Assembly: GCA_003648125.1 (NCBI GenBank)
Contig: QMOE01000209.1
Location: 1 to 5,300 of the forward strand
Direction: 5' to 3'
Length of the DNA stretch: 5,300 bases
From: Chloroflexota bacterium
GTDB taxonomy: Bacteria > Chloroflexota > Anaerolineae > B4-G1
Position numbers and translations under genes: made by a program
The notes under the pieces: generated by a model
Database searches by the model: none
Seen by the model: only the letters and a program-made list of their open reading frames with translations
Told to the model about the DNA's origin: nothing
In this document: one piece after another, positions 1-4,943 of the stretch
Layout of the letters: the number at the start of each line of letters is the position of its first letter
How positions within the stretch are numbered: the stretch's first letter is position 1

Positions 1-1
1 T

Positions 2-1144
2 TTGGTAGTGGCCGGCTTCTTTGGTGGGCAGGCCGGACAGTTCTTTGAAGGTTTGGGAAGTCAGTTCGTTCCCCAGGACAACCAGGTAGGTTACGTGGAC
101 TATACCGGCACCTTCACCCCACCGCTGCCGCAGTATGCTGGCGAGTTCATCCCCTATGCCGAGGAACAGGCAGCGCGCGCGGCGCTAATAGCGGGGGACA
201 TCCCCGGATACCTGGTCATCCCCACCGATTATATGGCAACCGGCCAAGTGATAGGGTACACCAAAGGGCGGGGCATCTCCGGGGCGATGGCCGTGGATAG
301 CGACGAGGTTGAGGCCTTCCTGGTAGCCCACCTGCTGGCCGGGCAGGTTGATCCCGCGCTTCAGGAACGGGTGACCAATCCGGCGAAAGTGAGCATAGTG
401 ACGCTGAGCGAGGGAGCGGAGGCCGGTCAAAGTGACGTGTGGGCTATTCTGTCGAGCTTTGTGCTGCCCATCGTTTTCACAATGATGCTCTCAATCACCA
501 TCTTCGTCTCCGCCGGGTTCCTGTTACAAGGAGTAGGCGAGGAGAAGGAAAGACGGGTGATCGAGATACTGATCTCCTCGCTCACCCCGACCGAGCTGCT
601 GGCGGGCAAGATTCTGGGCCTGGGAGCGGTGGGCTTGACCCAGATACTCGTCTGGTTTGGCACGGGCTGGGCGCTGATGGGCGGGGTAGCCGTGGTTTTC
701 GCCGTGGCTGGCGTACTGCCCTTCGGCGTGGGGACGCTGATCCTGGCTCTTATCTACTTCCTGCTAGGGTATCTGCTCTTTGCCACCCTCATGGCCGCCG
801 TCGGCTCCCTGGGCACGACCGCCCGCGAGGGGCAGCAACTGGCCGGATTCTTCTCCATGGCCGCTTTCGTGCCGATGTGGTTCATGGGCTTCATCATGAC
901 CAATCCGAACTCACTCCTGGCTCGCATCCTGAGTTACTTCCCGCTGACCGCGCCGACGATGGTTCTCCTGCGCCTGGGGATGGGCGAGGTGCCGGCAGTG
1001 GACATAGCCATCAGCCTGGTAGTATTGATCGCGGCTATTGTCTTTTGCCTGTGGGGCGGGGCGAAAATCTTCCGCATGGGCCTACTGACCTACGGTAAAC
1101 GCCCCTCGATCAAAGAAATCTGGCGGGCGCTGCGCCAGGCGTAA
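2..1144 (+). CDS. ABC-2 type transporter permease, NatB/YhaP-like (5' partial)
   Basis: Membrane subunit of an ABC-type exporter; it would pair with a separate ATPase, probably encoded to the left. The visible 380 residues begin in the large extracytoplasmic domain (about 1-145). A hydrophobic helix follows at 148-175, then the cytoplasmic coupling motif G-E-E-K-E-R-R-V-I-E-I-L with S-S-L-T-P and G-K-I-L-G (179-206). Further membrane segments lie near 207-235, 243-268, 280-300 and 335-356. The tail (F-R-M-G-L-L-T-Y-G-K-R-P-S, 357-369) is typical of NatB/YhaP (COG1668) permeases. Family members have one more helix before the outer domain. It is missing here, so the frame-opening TTG at 2 is a window edge and not the start. 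The gene ends in TAA and faces the prepilin peptidase gene. NatB was described as a Na+ export component, but substrates across the family vary and none can be named here. Confidence 0.88.
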   Translation: MVVAGFFGGQAGQFFEGLGSQFVPQDNQVGYVDYTGTFTPPLPQYAGEFIPYAEEQAARAALIAGDIPGYLVIPTDYMATGQVIGYTKGRGISGAMAVDSDEVEAFLVAHLLAGQVDPALQERVTNPAKVSIVTLSEGAEAGQSDVWAILSSFVLPIVFTMMLSITIFVSAGFLLQGVGEEKERRVIEILISSLTPTELLAGKILGLGAVGLTQILVWFGTGWALMGGVAVVFAVAGVLPFGVGTLILALIYFLLGYLLFATLMAAVGSLGTTAREGQQLAGFFSMAAFVPMWFMGFIMTNPNSLLARILSYFPLTAPTMVLLRLGMGEVPAVDIAISLVVLIAAIVFCLWGGAKIFRMGLLTYGKRPSIKEIWRALRQA

Positions 1145-1176
1145 AGGCACATCTATACTCAGCGCAATTTGGTTCA

Positions 1177-1197
1177 GTGAAAAGGGCCACGTTTCAC
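1177..1197. repeat. Weak inverted repeat between convergent gene ends
   Basis: GTGAAA (1177-1182) and TTTCAC (1192-1197) can pair around a 9-nt loop in the 56-nt gap between the permease stop and the peptidase stop. A heptamer-spaced direct repeat TTCACG (1193-1198, 1200-1205) overlaps it and runs into the peptidase stop codon. No T-run follows on either strand, so a role as a bidirectional terminator is only a guess. Nothing else is visible in this gap. Confidence 0.2.
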
Positions 1198-1200
1198 GCT

Positions 1201-1941
1201 TCACGGCTCATAGGCCCGCAGATACCAGGCCACGATCTCCGATCCGTAGAACAAGCCCACCAGCCCGCCCACGACCAGGAACGGCCCGTAGGGGATGCCA
1301 CTCTTCAGCCCTGCCCGCCTGGTGAGAAGCAGAAACAGGGCAACCAACCCGCCGACGACAATGCCAACCGACAAAGCGACGATCACTTCGGGGAATCCAG
1401 AGGTGACGCCCACGAAGGCGGCCAGCTTCACATCGCCCCAGCCCATTCCACCAGGGTAGAACCTGGCAATCAGGTAGAACAACACAAAGCCCACCATTCC
1501 ACCCAGCAGTGAACTTGTCCATCCCAGGTGCGGGAAAAGCGGGCTACAGGCCAGGGCAAACAGGATAGCGGGTACGACGACCACGTTCAGCACCAGCCGG
1601 TGCTCCAGGTCAGTCACAGTGATTAAGAGAAAGACGCAGACATAGAACGTGGCCGGCAGAAGCTGCGCGGTGGGGCCGTAGTGCCGCCACAGGAAAGCGA
1701 AAGACACGGAGGTGACCAGTTCCACCAGGACGTGGCGCAGCGGCCAGGGAGCCGCACAGTGACGGCAGCGGGTGCGTCCCACCAGGTATCCGACCACCGT
1801 CACCCAACTGAAAGCGTCGCGGGTTTGAGCGCAATATTTACATTGCGGGAGCTGTAGTCCCCTCCGCCACGGCAGATTATCCGCGCACACGTTGAGAAAG
1901 CCACCGGCCAGCAATCCGAGCAATGCGTAGAGTAAAATCAT
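1201..1941 (-). CDS. Type IV prepilin peptidase (A24 family, PilD/GspO-like)
   Basis: Integral-membrane aspartyl protease that cleaves the leader of type IV prepilins and pseudopilins, usually also N-methylating the new N-terminus. It has 246 residues, near the usual ~250. The N-terminus carries the family signature G-G-F-L-N-V and a CxxC...CxxC zinc site (C34, C37, C59, C62), typical of bifunctional peptidase/methyltransferases. The catalytic aspartates are D111, in D-L-E-H-R-L-V-L-N, and D170, in G-G-M-G-W-G-D-V-K-L, which is the GxGD motif. The usual Ile-Pro after D-x-E-H-R is Val-Leu here. About seven or eight hydrophobic segments are visible, with the conserved I-P-Y-G-P-F near 216-221. 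I chose ATG at 1941, eight nt after a perfect AGGAGG. An in-frame GTG at 1950 directly abuts that site and is too close to use it. No pilin, pilus ATPase or secretion gene lies in the window, so its substrates are elsewhere. Confidence 0.93.
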   Translation of the reverse strand: MILLYALLGLLAGGFLNVCADNLPWRRGLQLPQCKYCAQTRDAFSWVTVVGYLVGRTRCRHCAAPWPLRHVLVELVTSVSFAFLWRHYGPTAQLLPATFYVCVFLLITVTDLEHRLVLNVVVVPAILFALACSPLFPHLGWTSSLLGGMVGFVLFYLIARFYPGGMGWGDVKLAAFVGVTSGFPEVIVALSVGIVVGGLVALFLLLTRRAGLKSGIPYGPFLVVGGLVGLFYGSEIVAWYLRAYEP

Positions 1942-1949
1942 CAAATGCA

Positions 1950-1962
1950 CCTCCTAAAGGAG
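1950..1962 (-). promoter_or_regulatory. Peptidase ribosome binding site with overlapping CUCC/GGAG hairpin
   Basis: On the minus strand AGGAGG (1955-1950) lies 8 nt before the ATG at 1941, and it decides that start. Directly upstream, CTCCT (1962-1958) is its complement, so CUCC-UUUA-GGAG can fold into a small hairpin that hides the ribosome site. The sequence is seen directly; any effect on translation is inferred. Confidence 0.6.
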
Positions 1963-1967
1963 AGGGG

Positions 1968-1992
1968 GAGGCAAGGAGACAAGACTTGCCTC
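1968..1992. repeat. 8-bp perfect inverted repeat in the divergent leader region
   Basis: GAGGCAAG (1968-1975) and CTTGCCTC (1985-1992) pair perfectly around a 9-nt loop. The repeat lies in the likely 5' leader of the peptidase gene, 12 nt upstream of its ribosome site, and about 40 nt left of the promoter of the rightward gene. It could be an mRNA leader hairpin or an operator. GGAGGCAAG (1967-1975) recurs at 2930-2938, on the other side of the membrane-protein gene. Confidence 0.45.
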
Positions 1993-2032
1993 GTCGTTCG
2001 CAGATTTCAATCCCGCTGTTGCAACCTGCCAT

Positions 2033-2061
2033 TTGACAAAAATCAGGGGCGATTGTAGAAT
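2033..2061 (+). promoter_or_regulatory. Sigma70-type promoter for the membrane-protein gene
   Basis: A perfect -35 hexamer TTGACA (2033-2038) is followed, after exactly 17 nt, by TAGAAT (2056-2061), which matches the TATAAT -10 consensus at five of six bases. Transcription should begin near 2067-2069, about 40 nt upstream of the chosen TTG start at 2108. The box overlaps the earlier ATG (2060), which would therefore not be in the transcript. Confidence 0.7.
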
Positions 2062-2095
2062 GTCGCTGCTTCCCAATTATCCCCAACCCGCGAAC

Positions 2096-2100
2096 AGGAG
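2096..2100 (+). promoter_or_regulatory. Ribosome binding site that decides the TTG start at 2108
   Basis: AGGAG lies 7 nt before an in-frame TTG (2108-2110) and downstream of the predicted transcription start. The competing ATG at 2060 has only AGGGG, 10 nt upstream, and overlaps the -10 box. Confidence 0.6.
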
Positions 2101-2107
2101 CAATCAC

Positions 2108-2929
2108 TTGCACAGAACAACTCCGCCCTACGACCAAATCAGCGTCCTCACCAGCCTGATCCTGATCGGCATCGTCCTGTTCCTCGTCGTCCACGTGCCG
2201 ACGTGGACTCTCGCCACTATGCCCCTGGGATCGCCGTTGGCGTTGCACGTATCCGGGAACTGGCTGGTCGCCCTGATTTTGGTGGGATTGGCCTGCACCG
2301 GCACCGATTCGGTGATCCGCTGCCATCCCCGCTCGCAGGCCGGAGAGCTACCCTACACATTCGTGTTCTGGATTCTGCCCGGGTTGGTCACCCTGCTGGC
2401 CGCCCTGCTGCTCCCCCGCGCTCCCAGCACACCCTACTGGCTGATGGGCCTGGCGACGACGGCTGCCCTGATCTCTCTGGTCGTTGCTGCGGAGTATCGC
2501 GCCGTGGACCCTACCGACCCCGCGTATCGCCTGGCACGACTGGGCCTGAATCTGACAACTTATCTCACCGCACTGGGGCTGTTCATCGTGATCTACGCCA
2601 GCAAATTACGCAGCCTGATCACGGCCACAGTCACCCTGGCGTGCGCCAGTCTCCTGGCGCTGGACTTGCTGCGCGACGCCCCACAGCCCATGCGTCGCCG
2701 CATCCTCTACGCTCTCATCGTCGGCCTGCTGCTGGGCGAATCGGTGTGGGCACTAAATTACTGGCAGGGCAGCAATTTCACCGTCGGCGGGCTGCTATTG
2801 CTCTTGTTTTACATAGCCACAGGTGTGGCCCAGCAACACCTCCAGGAAAATCTCACCCGCCGCACTCTGATCGAGTTCGCCGCCGTGGGCGCAATTGGAG
2901 CGATTATCCTTCTGCGCTACAGTCCATAA
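2108..2929 (+). CDS. Polytopic membrane protein of unknown function (DUF5656-like?)
   Basis: This is 273 residues from the TTG start, ending in TAA. Function is not recognised. The protein is almost entirely hydrophobic, with about nine membrane segments near residues 12-28, 52-67, 84-102, 110-128, 148-164, 169-187, 199-216, 226-241 and 254-269. Short charged loops include E-Y-R-A-V-D-P-T-D-P (129-138) and M-R-R-R (195-198). A Glu and Trp in helix 7 (G-E-S-V-W-A-L-N-Y-W, 210-219) are the most conspicuous polar residues inside the membrane. The tail L-T-R-R-T-L-I-E-F precedes the last helix. No enzyme motif, signal peptide or soluble domain is visible. The overall look recalls small orphan membrane families common in Chloroflexota, such as DUF5656; that link is from memory and tentative. 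The first 25 codons of the longer reading (TTG 2033, ATG 2060) are rejected because they overlap the promoter. The gene stands alone, with its own promoter and a downstream hairpin. Confidence 0.75.
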   Translation: MHRTTPPYDQISVLTSLILIGIVLFLVVHVPTWTLATMPLGSPLALHVSGNWLVALILVGLACTGTDSVIRCHPRSQAGELPYTFVFWILPGLVTLLAALLLPRAPSTPYWLMGLATTAALISLVVAAEYRAVDPTDPAYRLARLGLNLTTYLTALGLFIVIYASKLRSLITATVTLACASLLALDLLRDAPQPMRRRILYALIVGLLLGESVWALNYWQGSNFTVGGLLLLLFYIATGVAQQHLQENLTRRTLIEFAAVGAIGAIILLRYSP

Positions 2930-2947
2930 GGAGGCAAGATGCCTCCT
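2929..2947. terminator. Hairpin at convergent junction, possible bidirectional terminator
   Basis: AGGAGGCA (2929-2936) pairs perfectly with TGCCTCCT (2940-2947) around a 3-nt loop, starting on the last base of the membrane-protein stop codon. A second copy of TGCCTCCTG at 2963-2971, inside the 3' end of the transporter gene, could pair with the same left arm. There is no clear T-run on either strand, so termination is plausible from position but not shown. Confidence 0.4.
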
Positions 2948-2958
2948 GCTTCCTGCCC

Positions 2959-3876
2959 TCAGTGCCTCCTGGGTTCTTGTTGGTCAGCTCGTTGTAGCAG
3001 CAGCACCCCGGCCAGGATCAGTACGCCGCCCAGTATCTGATCCACACTCAGTCGTTCCCCCAGAAACAGCCAGGCCAGCACGGTGGCGACGGCCGGTTCC
3101 AGCGTAGCCACGATGCTGACCACGCTGGCCGGCAATCGCTGCAAGCTCATGGTGTGCAGCAACGCCGCCCCCAGCGTGGGGCCGATGGCCAGCAGCAAAA
3201 GCCAGAAGATCAACGCCGGTTGTCGCAGAGGACGAAACACCGCCGCCGACTGCAACGGCAGCAGGAACAATGCCCCAAACCCCAGAGCATAGAGCATCAC
3301 CGTCCACGGAGAATAGCGACGCACCGCCACTTTGTTGAAAATGGTGTAAAGGCCATAAGTCAGGCCGGCCCCCAGCCCGCAGAGCACGCCCACCAGGTTC
3401 AACTGCACCTGCGCCGGGTCGCAGGCGCGGGCCACCAGCGCACAGCCCACGAAGGCCAGCCCCAAAGCTATCACCTTGACCCGCCCCATTTCCTCGCCGA
3501 ACAGCCGCCATGCGATGAGGGACACCCACGCCGGAGCGGTGTACATCAGCACCACGGCCACCGCCATGCCCGTGAGATGGATGGCGTACACATAGGTGAT
3601 GAAAAAGGCCGCCACTCCCAGTAAGCCAAACAGGGCAAAAAGTGGAAAGTCCCGCACGGCGACCTGCAGCCAGGCTGGGCGACCAACCGCCAGGACGATC
3701 AGCAGGATGGCAAAGCCCAGAGCTGCACGGTAAAAGGCCACTCCCAGCGGGGGCACGCCGTAAACGTCAATGAAACCGGTGTAAAACAGGCCCAGGGTAG
3801 CCCACAGAGTCGCTGCGCCCATCACTTGCGCGTAACCCACCGCCCTGGACGGTGTGCGCCCCAGGGTATCCCTCAC
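2959..3876 (-). CDS. EamA/DMT-family metabolite transporter (10 helices)
   Basis: Inner-membrane carrier of the drug/metabolite transporter superfamily, whose members typically export amino acids or other small metabolites. The 305 residues match the usual ~300 and contain two tandem EamA repeats, about 17-150 and 160-295, with five helices each. Helices fall near 14-34, 41-64, 77-98, 101-122, 132-150, 159-180, 190-209, 222-242, 247-272 and 277-295. Both repeats show the family pattern of a Pro in helix 4/9 followed by G-E: Y-T-A-P-A-W with F-G-E-E (112-129), and L-E-P-A-V-A with L-G-E-R (259-275). The GTG start has GAGG 7 nt upstream and overlaps the TGA of the cyclodeaminase gene as GTGA, implying translational coupling. 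An ATG at codon 19 is possible but would cut into the first helix. Substrate is unknown; context suggests an amino or imino acid. Confidence 0.9.
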   Translation of the reverse strand: MRDTLGRTPSRAVGYAQVMGAATLWATLGLFYTGFIDVYGVPPLGVAFYRAALGFAILLIVLAVGRPAWLQVAVRDFPLFALFGLLGVAAFFITYVYAIHLTGMAVAVVLMYTAPAWVSLIAWRLFGEEMGRVKVIALGLAFVGCALVARACDPAQVQLNLVGVLCGLGAGLTYGLYTIFNKVAVRRYSPWTVMLYALGFGALFLLPLQSAAVFRPLRQPALIFWLLLLAIGPTLGAALLHTMSLQRLPASVVSIVATLEPAVATVLAWLFLGERLSVDQILGGVLILAGVLLLQRADQQEPRRH

Positions 3877-4559
3877 AGTGCAACCTCGACACCCAGACCC
3901 AACTGCTCCGCCTGGATCAAAACCTCGCGGGCGACCGACACGTCCTGCACCGCGTTGCCCACCGACTTGAAAAGTGTGACCTCGTCCGCGCTGGCCCGCC
4001 CCGGCTTCACCCCGGCGACGATCTCCCCCAGCTCGGCGTAGACGTGTGACTCGGTAATAAGTCCCTGGTCACGAGGGATGATGAGATCGCCGGCCTCTGC
4101 CCAACACGCCTCCCGCGAACCCACCACCACCCGTGCGCGGCGCACGGCTTCCCCTGGAATTTCCTGCATCTGCGGGGTGAAAGCGCCGATGGCATTGATG
4201 TGCACGCCAGGCCGCAGGTCGCCATCGGCGAACACCGGGGCGCGTGAGGTAGTGGCCGTGCATATTACGTCTGCTTCGCGCACCGCCTCCGTGGGTGAAC
4301 TCGCCACGCGGACATCGTTCGGGATACGTCCTCCCCGACTGCGCATCTCGTCGGCATAGCGGGCAGCGGCCTCGGTGTTGACGTCGAACACCCAAGCGCG
4401 GTGGATGTCCCGCACCTGGCACACCGCCTCCAGTTGAGTACGTCCCTGCGCCCCCGCGCCGAACACCGCCGCCACGTGCGCATCTGGCCGGGCCAGCAAA
4501 TCGGTCGCCGCACCAGAAGCCGCCCCGGTGCGCAGCGCCGTCAGGTAAGTACCGTCCAT
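3873..4559 (-). CDS. C-terminal fragment of the interrupted cyclodeaminase-family protein (Rossmann domain)
   Basis: This part begins at the first ATG after the amber codon (codon 107 of the full frame). It holds the conserved D-G-T-Y-L-T-A-L-R-T-G-A-A-S block, the nucleotide-binding loop G-A-G-A-Q-G (140-145 in full-frame numbering), I-N-A-I-G-A-F-T-P-Q-M-Q-E-I (227-240), and the closing V-T-L-F-K-S-V-G-N-A-V-Q-D (300-312), which is a family signature near the C-terminus. No convincing ribosome site precedes this ATG, so efficient re-initiation 27 nt after the amber stop seems unlikely. The TGA stop overlaps the transporter's GTG. Confidence 0.65.
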   Translation of the reverse strand: MDGTYLTALRTGAASGAATDLLARPDAHVAAVFGAGAQGRTQLEAVCQVRDIHRAWVFDVNTEAAARYADEMRSRGGRIPNDVRVASSPTEAVREADVICTATTSRAPVFADGDLRPGVHINAIGAFTPQMQEIPGEAVRRARVVVGSREACWAEAGDLIIPRDQGLITESHVYAELGEIVAGVKPGRASADEVTLFKSVGNAVQDVSVAREVLIQAEQLGLGVEVAL

Positions 4560-4586
4560 AGCGGCGATGGGCCGTCCCGTGCCGGC

Positions 4587-4877
4587 CTAGACCACGACCA
4601 CCAGGGCGAAGATGGTGGGCAAGCCCTGTTCCAGGTTACGCGGAAACACGGAGACGATTTTCACTCCCAGGTCGTCCGTCTCGCTCAGGTAAGCAGGCAT
4701 GAACAGAGTTATCCCCTCGTGACGGGCCACCGGCAACTGGGTGCGGATGGGCACCACTGCCTTGCCCGTCGACAGTTGGGCGAAAGCCCCTTTCACAATT
4801 TCGATAGCGCGGCCCATGCTGACGGCCCGCCGAACGTCGCTCTTCGACAGCACGCGCAATGTAAACGTTGGATTCAT
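4587..4877 (-). CDS. N-terminal fragment of the interrupted cyclodeaminase-family protein
   Basis: Predicted product if the TAG is real: 96 residues from ATG 4877 to the amber codon. It holds the first part of the substrate/dimerisation domain: the opening L-S-K-S-D-V helix (10-15), P-I-R-T (43-46) with the substrate-contact Arg, F-M-P-A-Y-L (59-64), and G-V-K-I-V-S (71-76) with the substrate-contact Lys. It ends in the strand A-L-V-V-V-V. It has no nucleotide-binding domain, so it could not be a working enzyme alone. An in-frame GTG at 4934 lies inside the hairpin arm and lacks a ribosome site, so it is not used as the start. Confidence 0.6.
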   Translation of the reverse strand: MNPTFTLRVLSKSDVRRAVSMGRAIEIVKGAFAQLSTGKAVVPIRTQLPVARHEGITLFMPAYLSETDDLGVKIVSVFPRNLEQGLPTIFALVVVV

Positions 4878-4881
4878 AGGT

Positions 4882-4890
4882 CCCCTCCCC
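4882..4890 (-). promoter_or_regulatory. Ribosome binding site of the cyclodeaminase-family gene
   Basis: The minus strand reads GGGGAGGGG just before ACCT-ATG, placing a GGAGG core 6 nt from the ATG at 4877. It fixes that start over the upstream GTG at 4934. Only 24 nt separate the ATG from the hairpin at 4902-4936, which leaves no room for a promoter between them. Confidence 0.65.
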
Positions 4891-4901
4891 TGTGAGCGTT
4901 C

Positions 4902-4936
4902 AGGTGCCCGGCACTTGTAGGAAGTGCCGGGCACCT
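4902..4936. repeat. 15-bp perfect intercistronic hairpin (REP-like palindrome)
   Basis: AGGTGCCCGGCACTT (4902-4916) is perfectly complementary to AAGTGCCGGGCACCT (4922-4936) around a 5-nt loop. Each arm is itself a near-palindrome (GTGCC-C-GGCAC). On the plus strand it is followed by CAC and a run of six T, which would suit termination of antisense transcripts. On the minus strand, the direction of the flanking genes, no T-run follows. It is therefore more likely an intercistronic stability/processing hairpin or a dispersed REP-type repeat than a terminator for the dehydrogenase gene. Confidence 0.8.
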
Positions 4937-4943
4937 CACTTTT

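Larger units (their letters stand above)
3873..4877 (-). pseudogene. Ornithine cyclodeaminase/mu-crystallin family gene interrupted by in-frame TAG
   Basis: The whole 334-codon reading frame is collinear with this NAD(P)-binding family (usual length ~310-350). The only break is one amber codon, at codon 97 (4587-4589). The frame is identical on both sides, and the sequence resumes at once with the conserved T-G-R-P-I-A-A-M-D-G-T-Y-L-T-A-L-R-T block, so nothing is lost or shifted. Family enzymes convert ornithine to proline with ammonia release, or reduce cyclic imino acids or ketimines, or act as alanine dehydrogenases. Residues matching substrate contacts of the Pseudomonas putida enzyme are kept (R45, K73, R116), but the position of its catalytic Asp228 is Phe here (F233). 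Start ATG 4877 follows GGGGAGGGG. The gene sits between an iron alcohol dehydrogenase and an overlapping transporter. Explanations are a recent nonsense mutation, a base-call error, or amber readthrough, the last being least likely. Confidence 0.85.

Noticed and set aside
439..1098. Open frame of 219 codons inside the ABC permease gene, shifted frame
   Set aside because: Its translation is rich in Arg, Gly, His and Asp with no domain, as expected for a shadow of a G+C-rich gene. The overlapping permease frame is clearly real.
1942..1950. GTG at 1950 as start of the prepilin peptidase
   Set aside because: It directly abuts AGGAG with no spacer. The ATG at 1941 has the ideal 8-nt spacing.
2203..2997. 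264-codon plus-strand frame overlapping the orphan membrane protein
   Set aside because: Low-complexity Arg/Gly/Pro/His composition, no ribosome site, and it runs across the hairpin and into the opposite gene. It is a frame shadow.
2984..3529. 181-codon minus-strand frame within the transporter gene
   Set aside because: Gly/Ala/Arg-rich shadow of the well-supported EamA transporter; no start signal.
4587..4589. Amber codon as selenocysteine or programmed recoding
   Set aside because: Selenocysteine uses UGA. No recoding signal or pyrrolysine gene is visible in the window, and the family has no special residue at this position. Mutation or error is simpler.
4401..4895. 164-codon plus-strand frame opposite the cyclodeaminase gene
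   Set aside because: Antisense shadow with Arg/His/Gln-rich sequence. The opposite strand carries clear family motifs on both sides of the amber codon.
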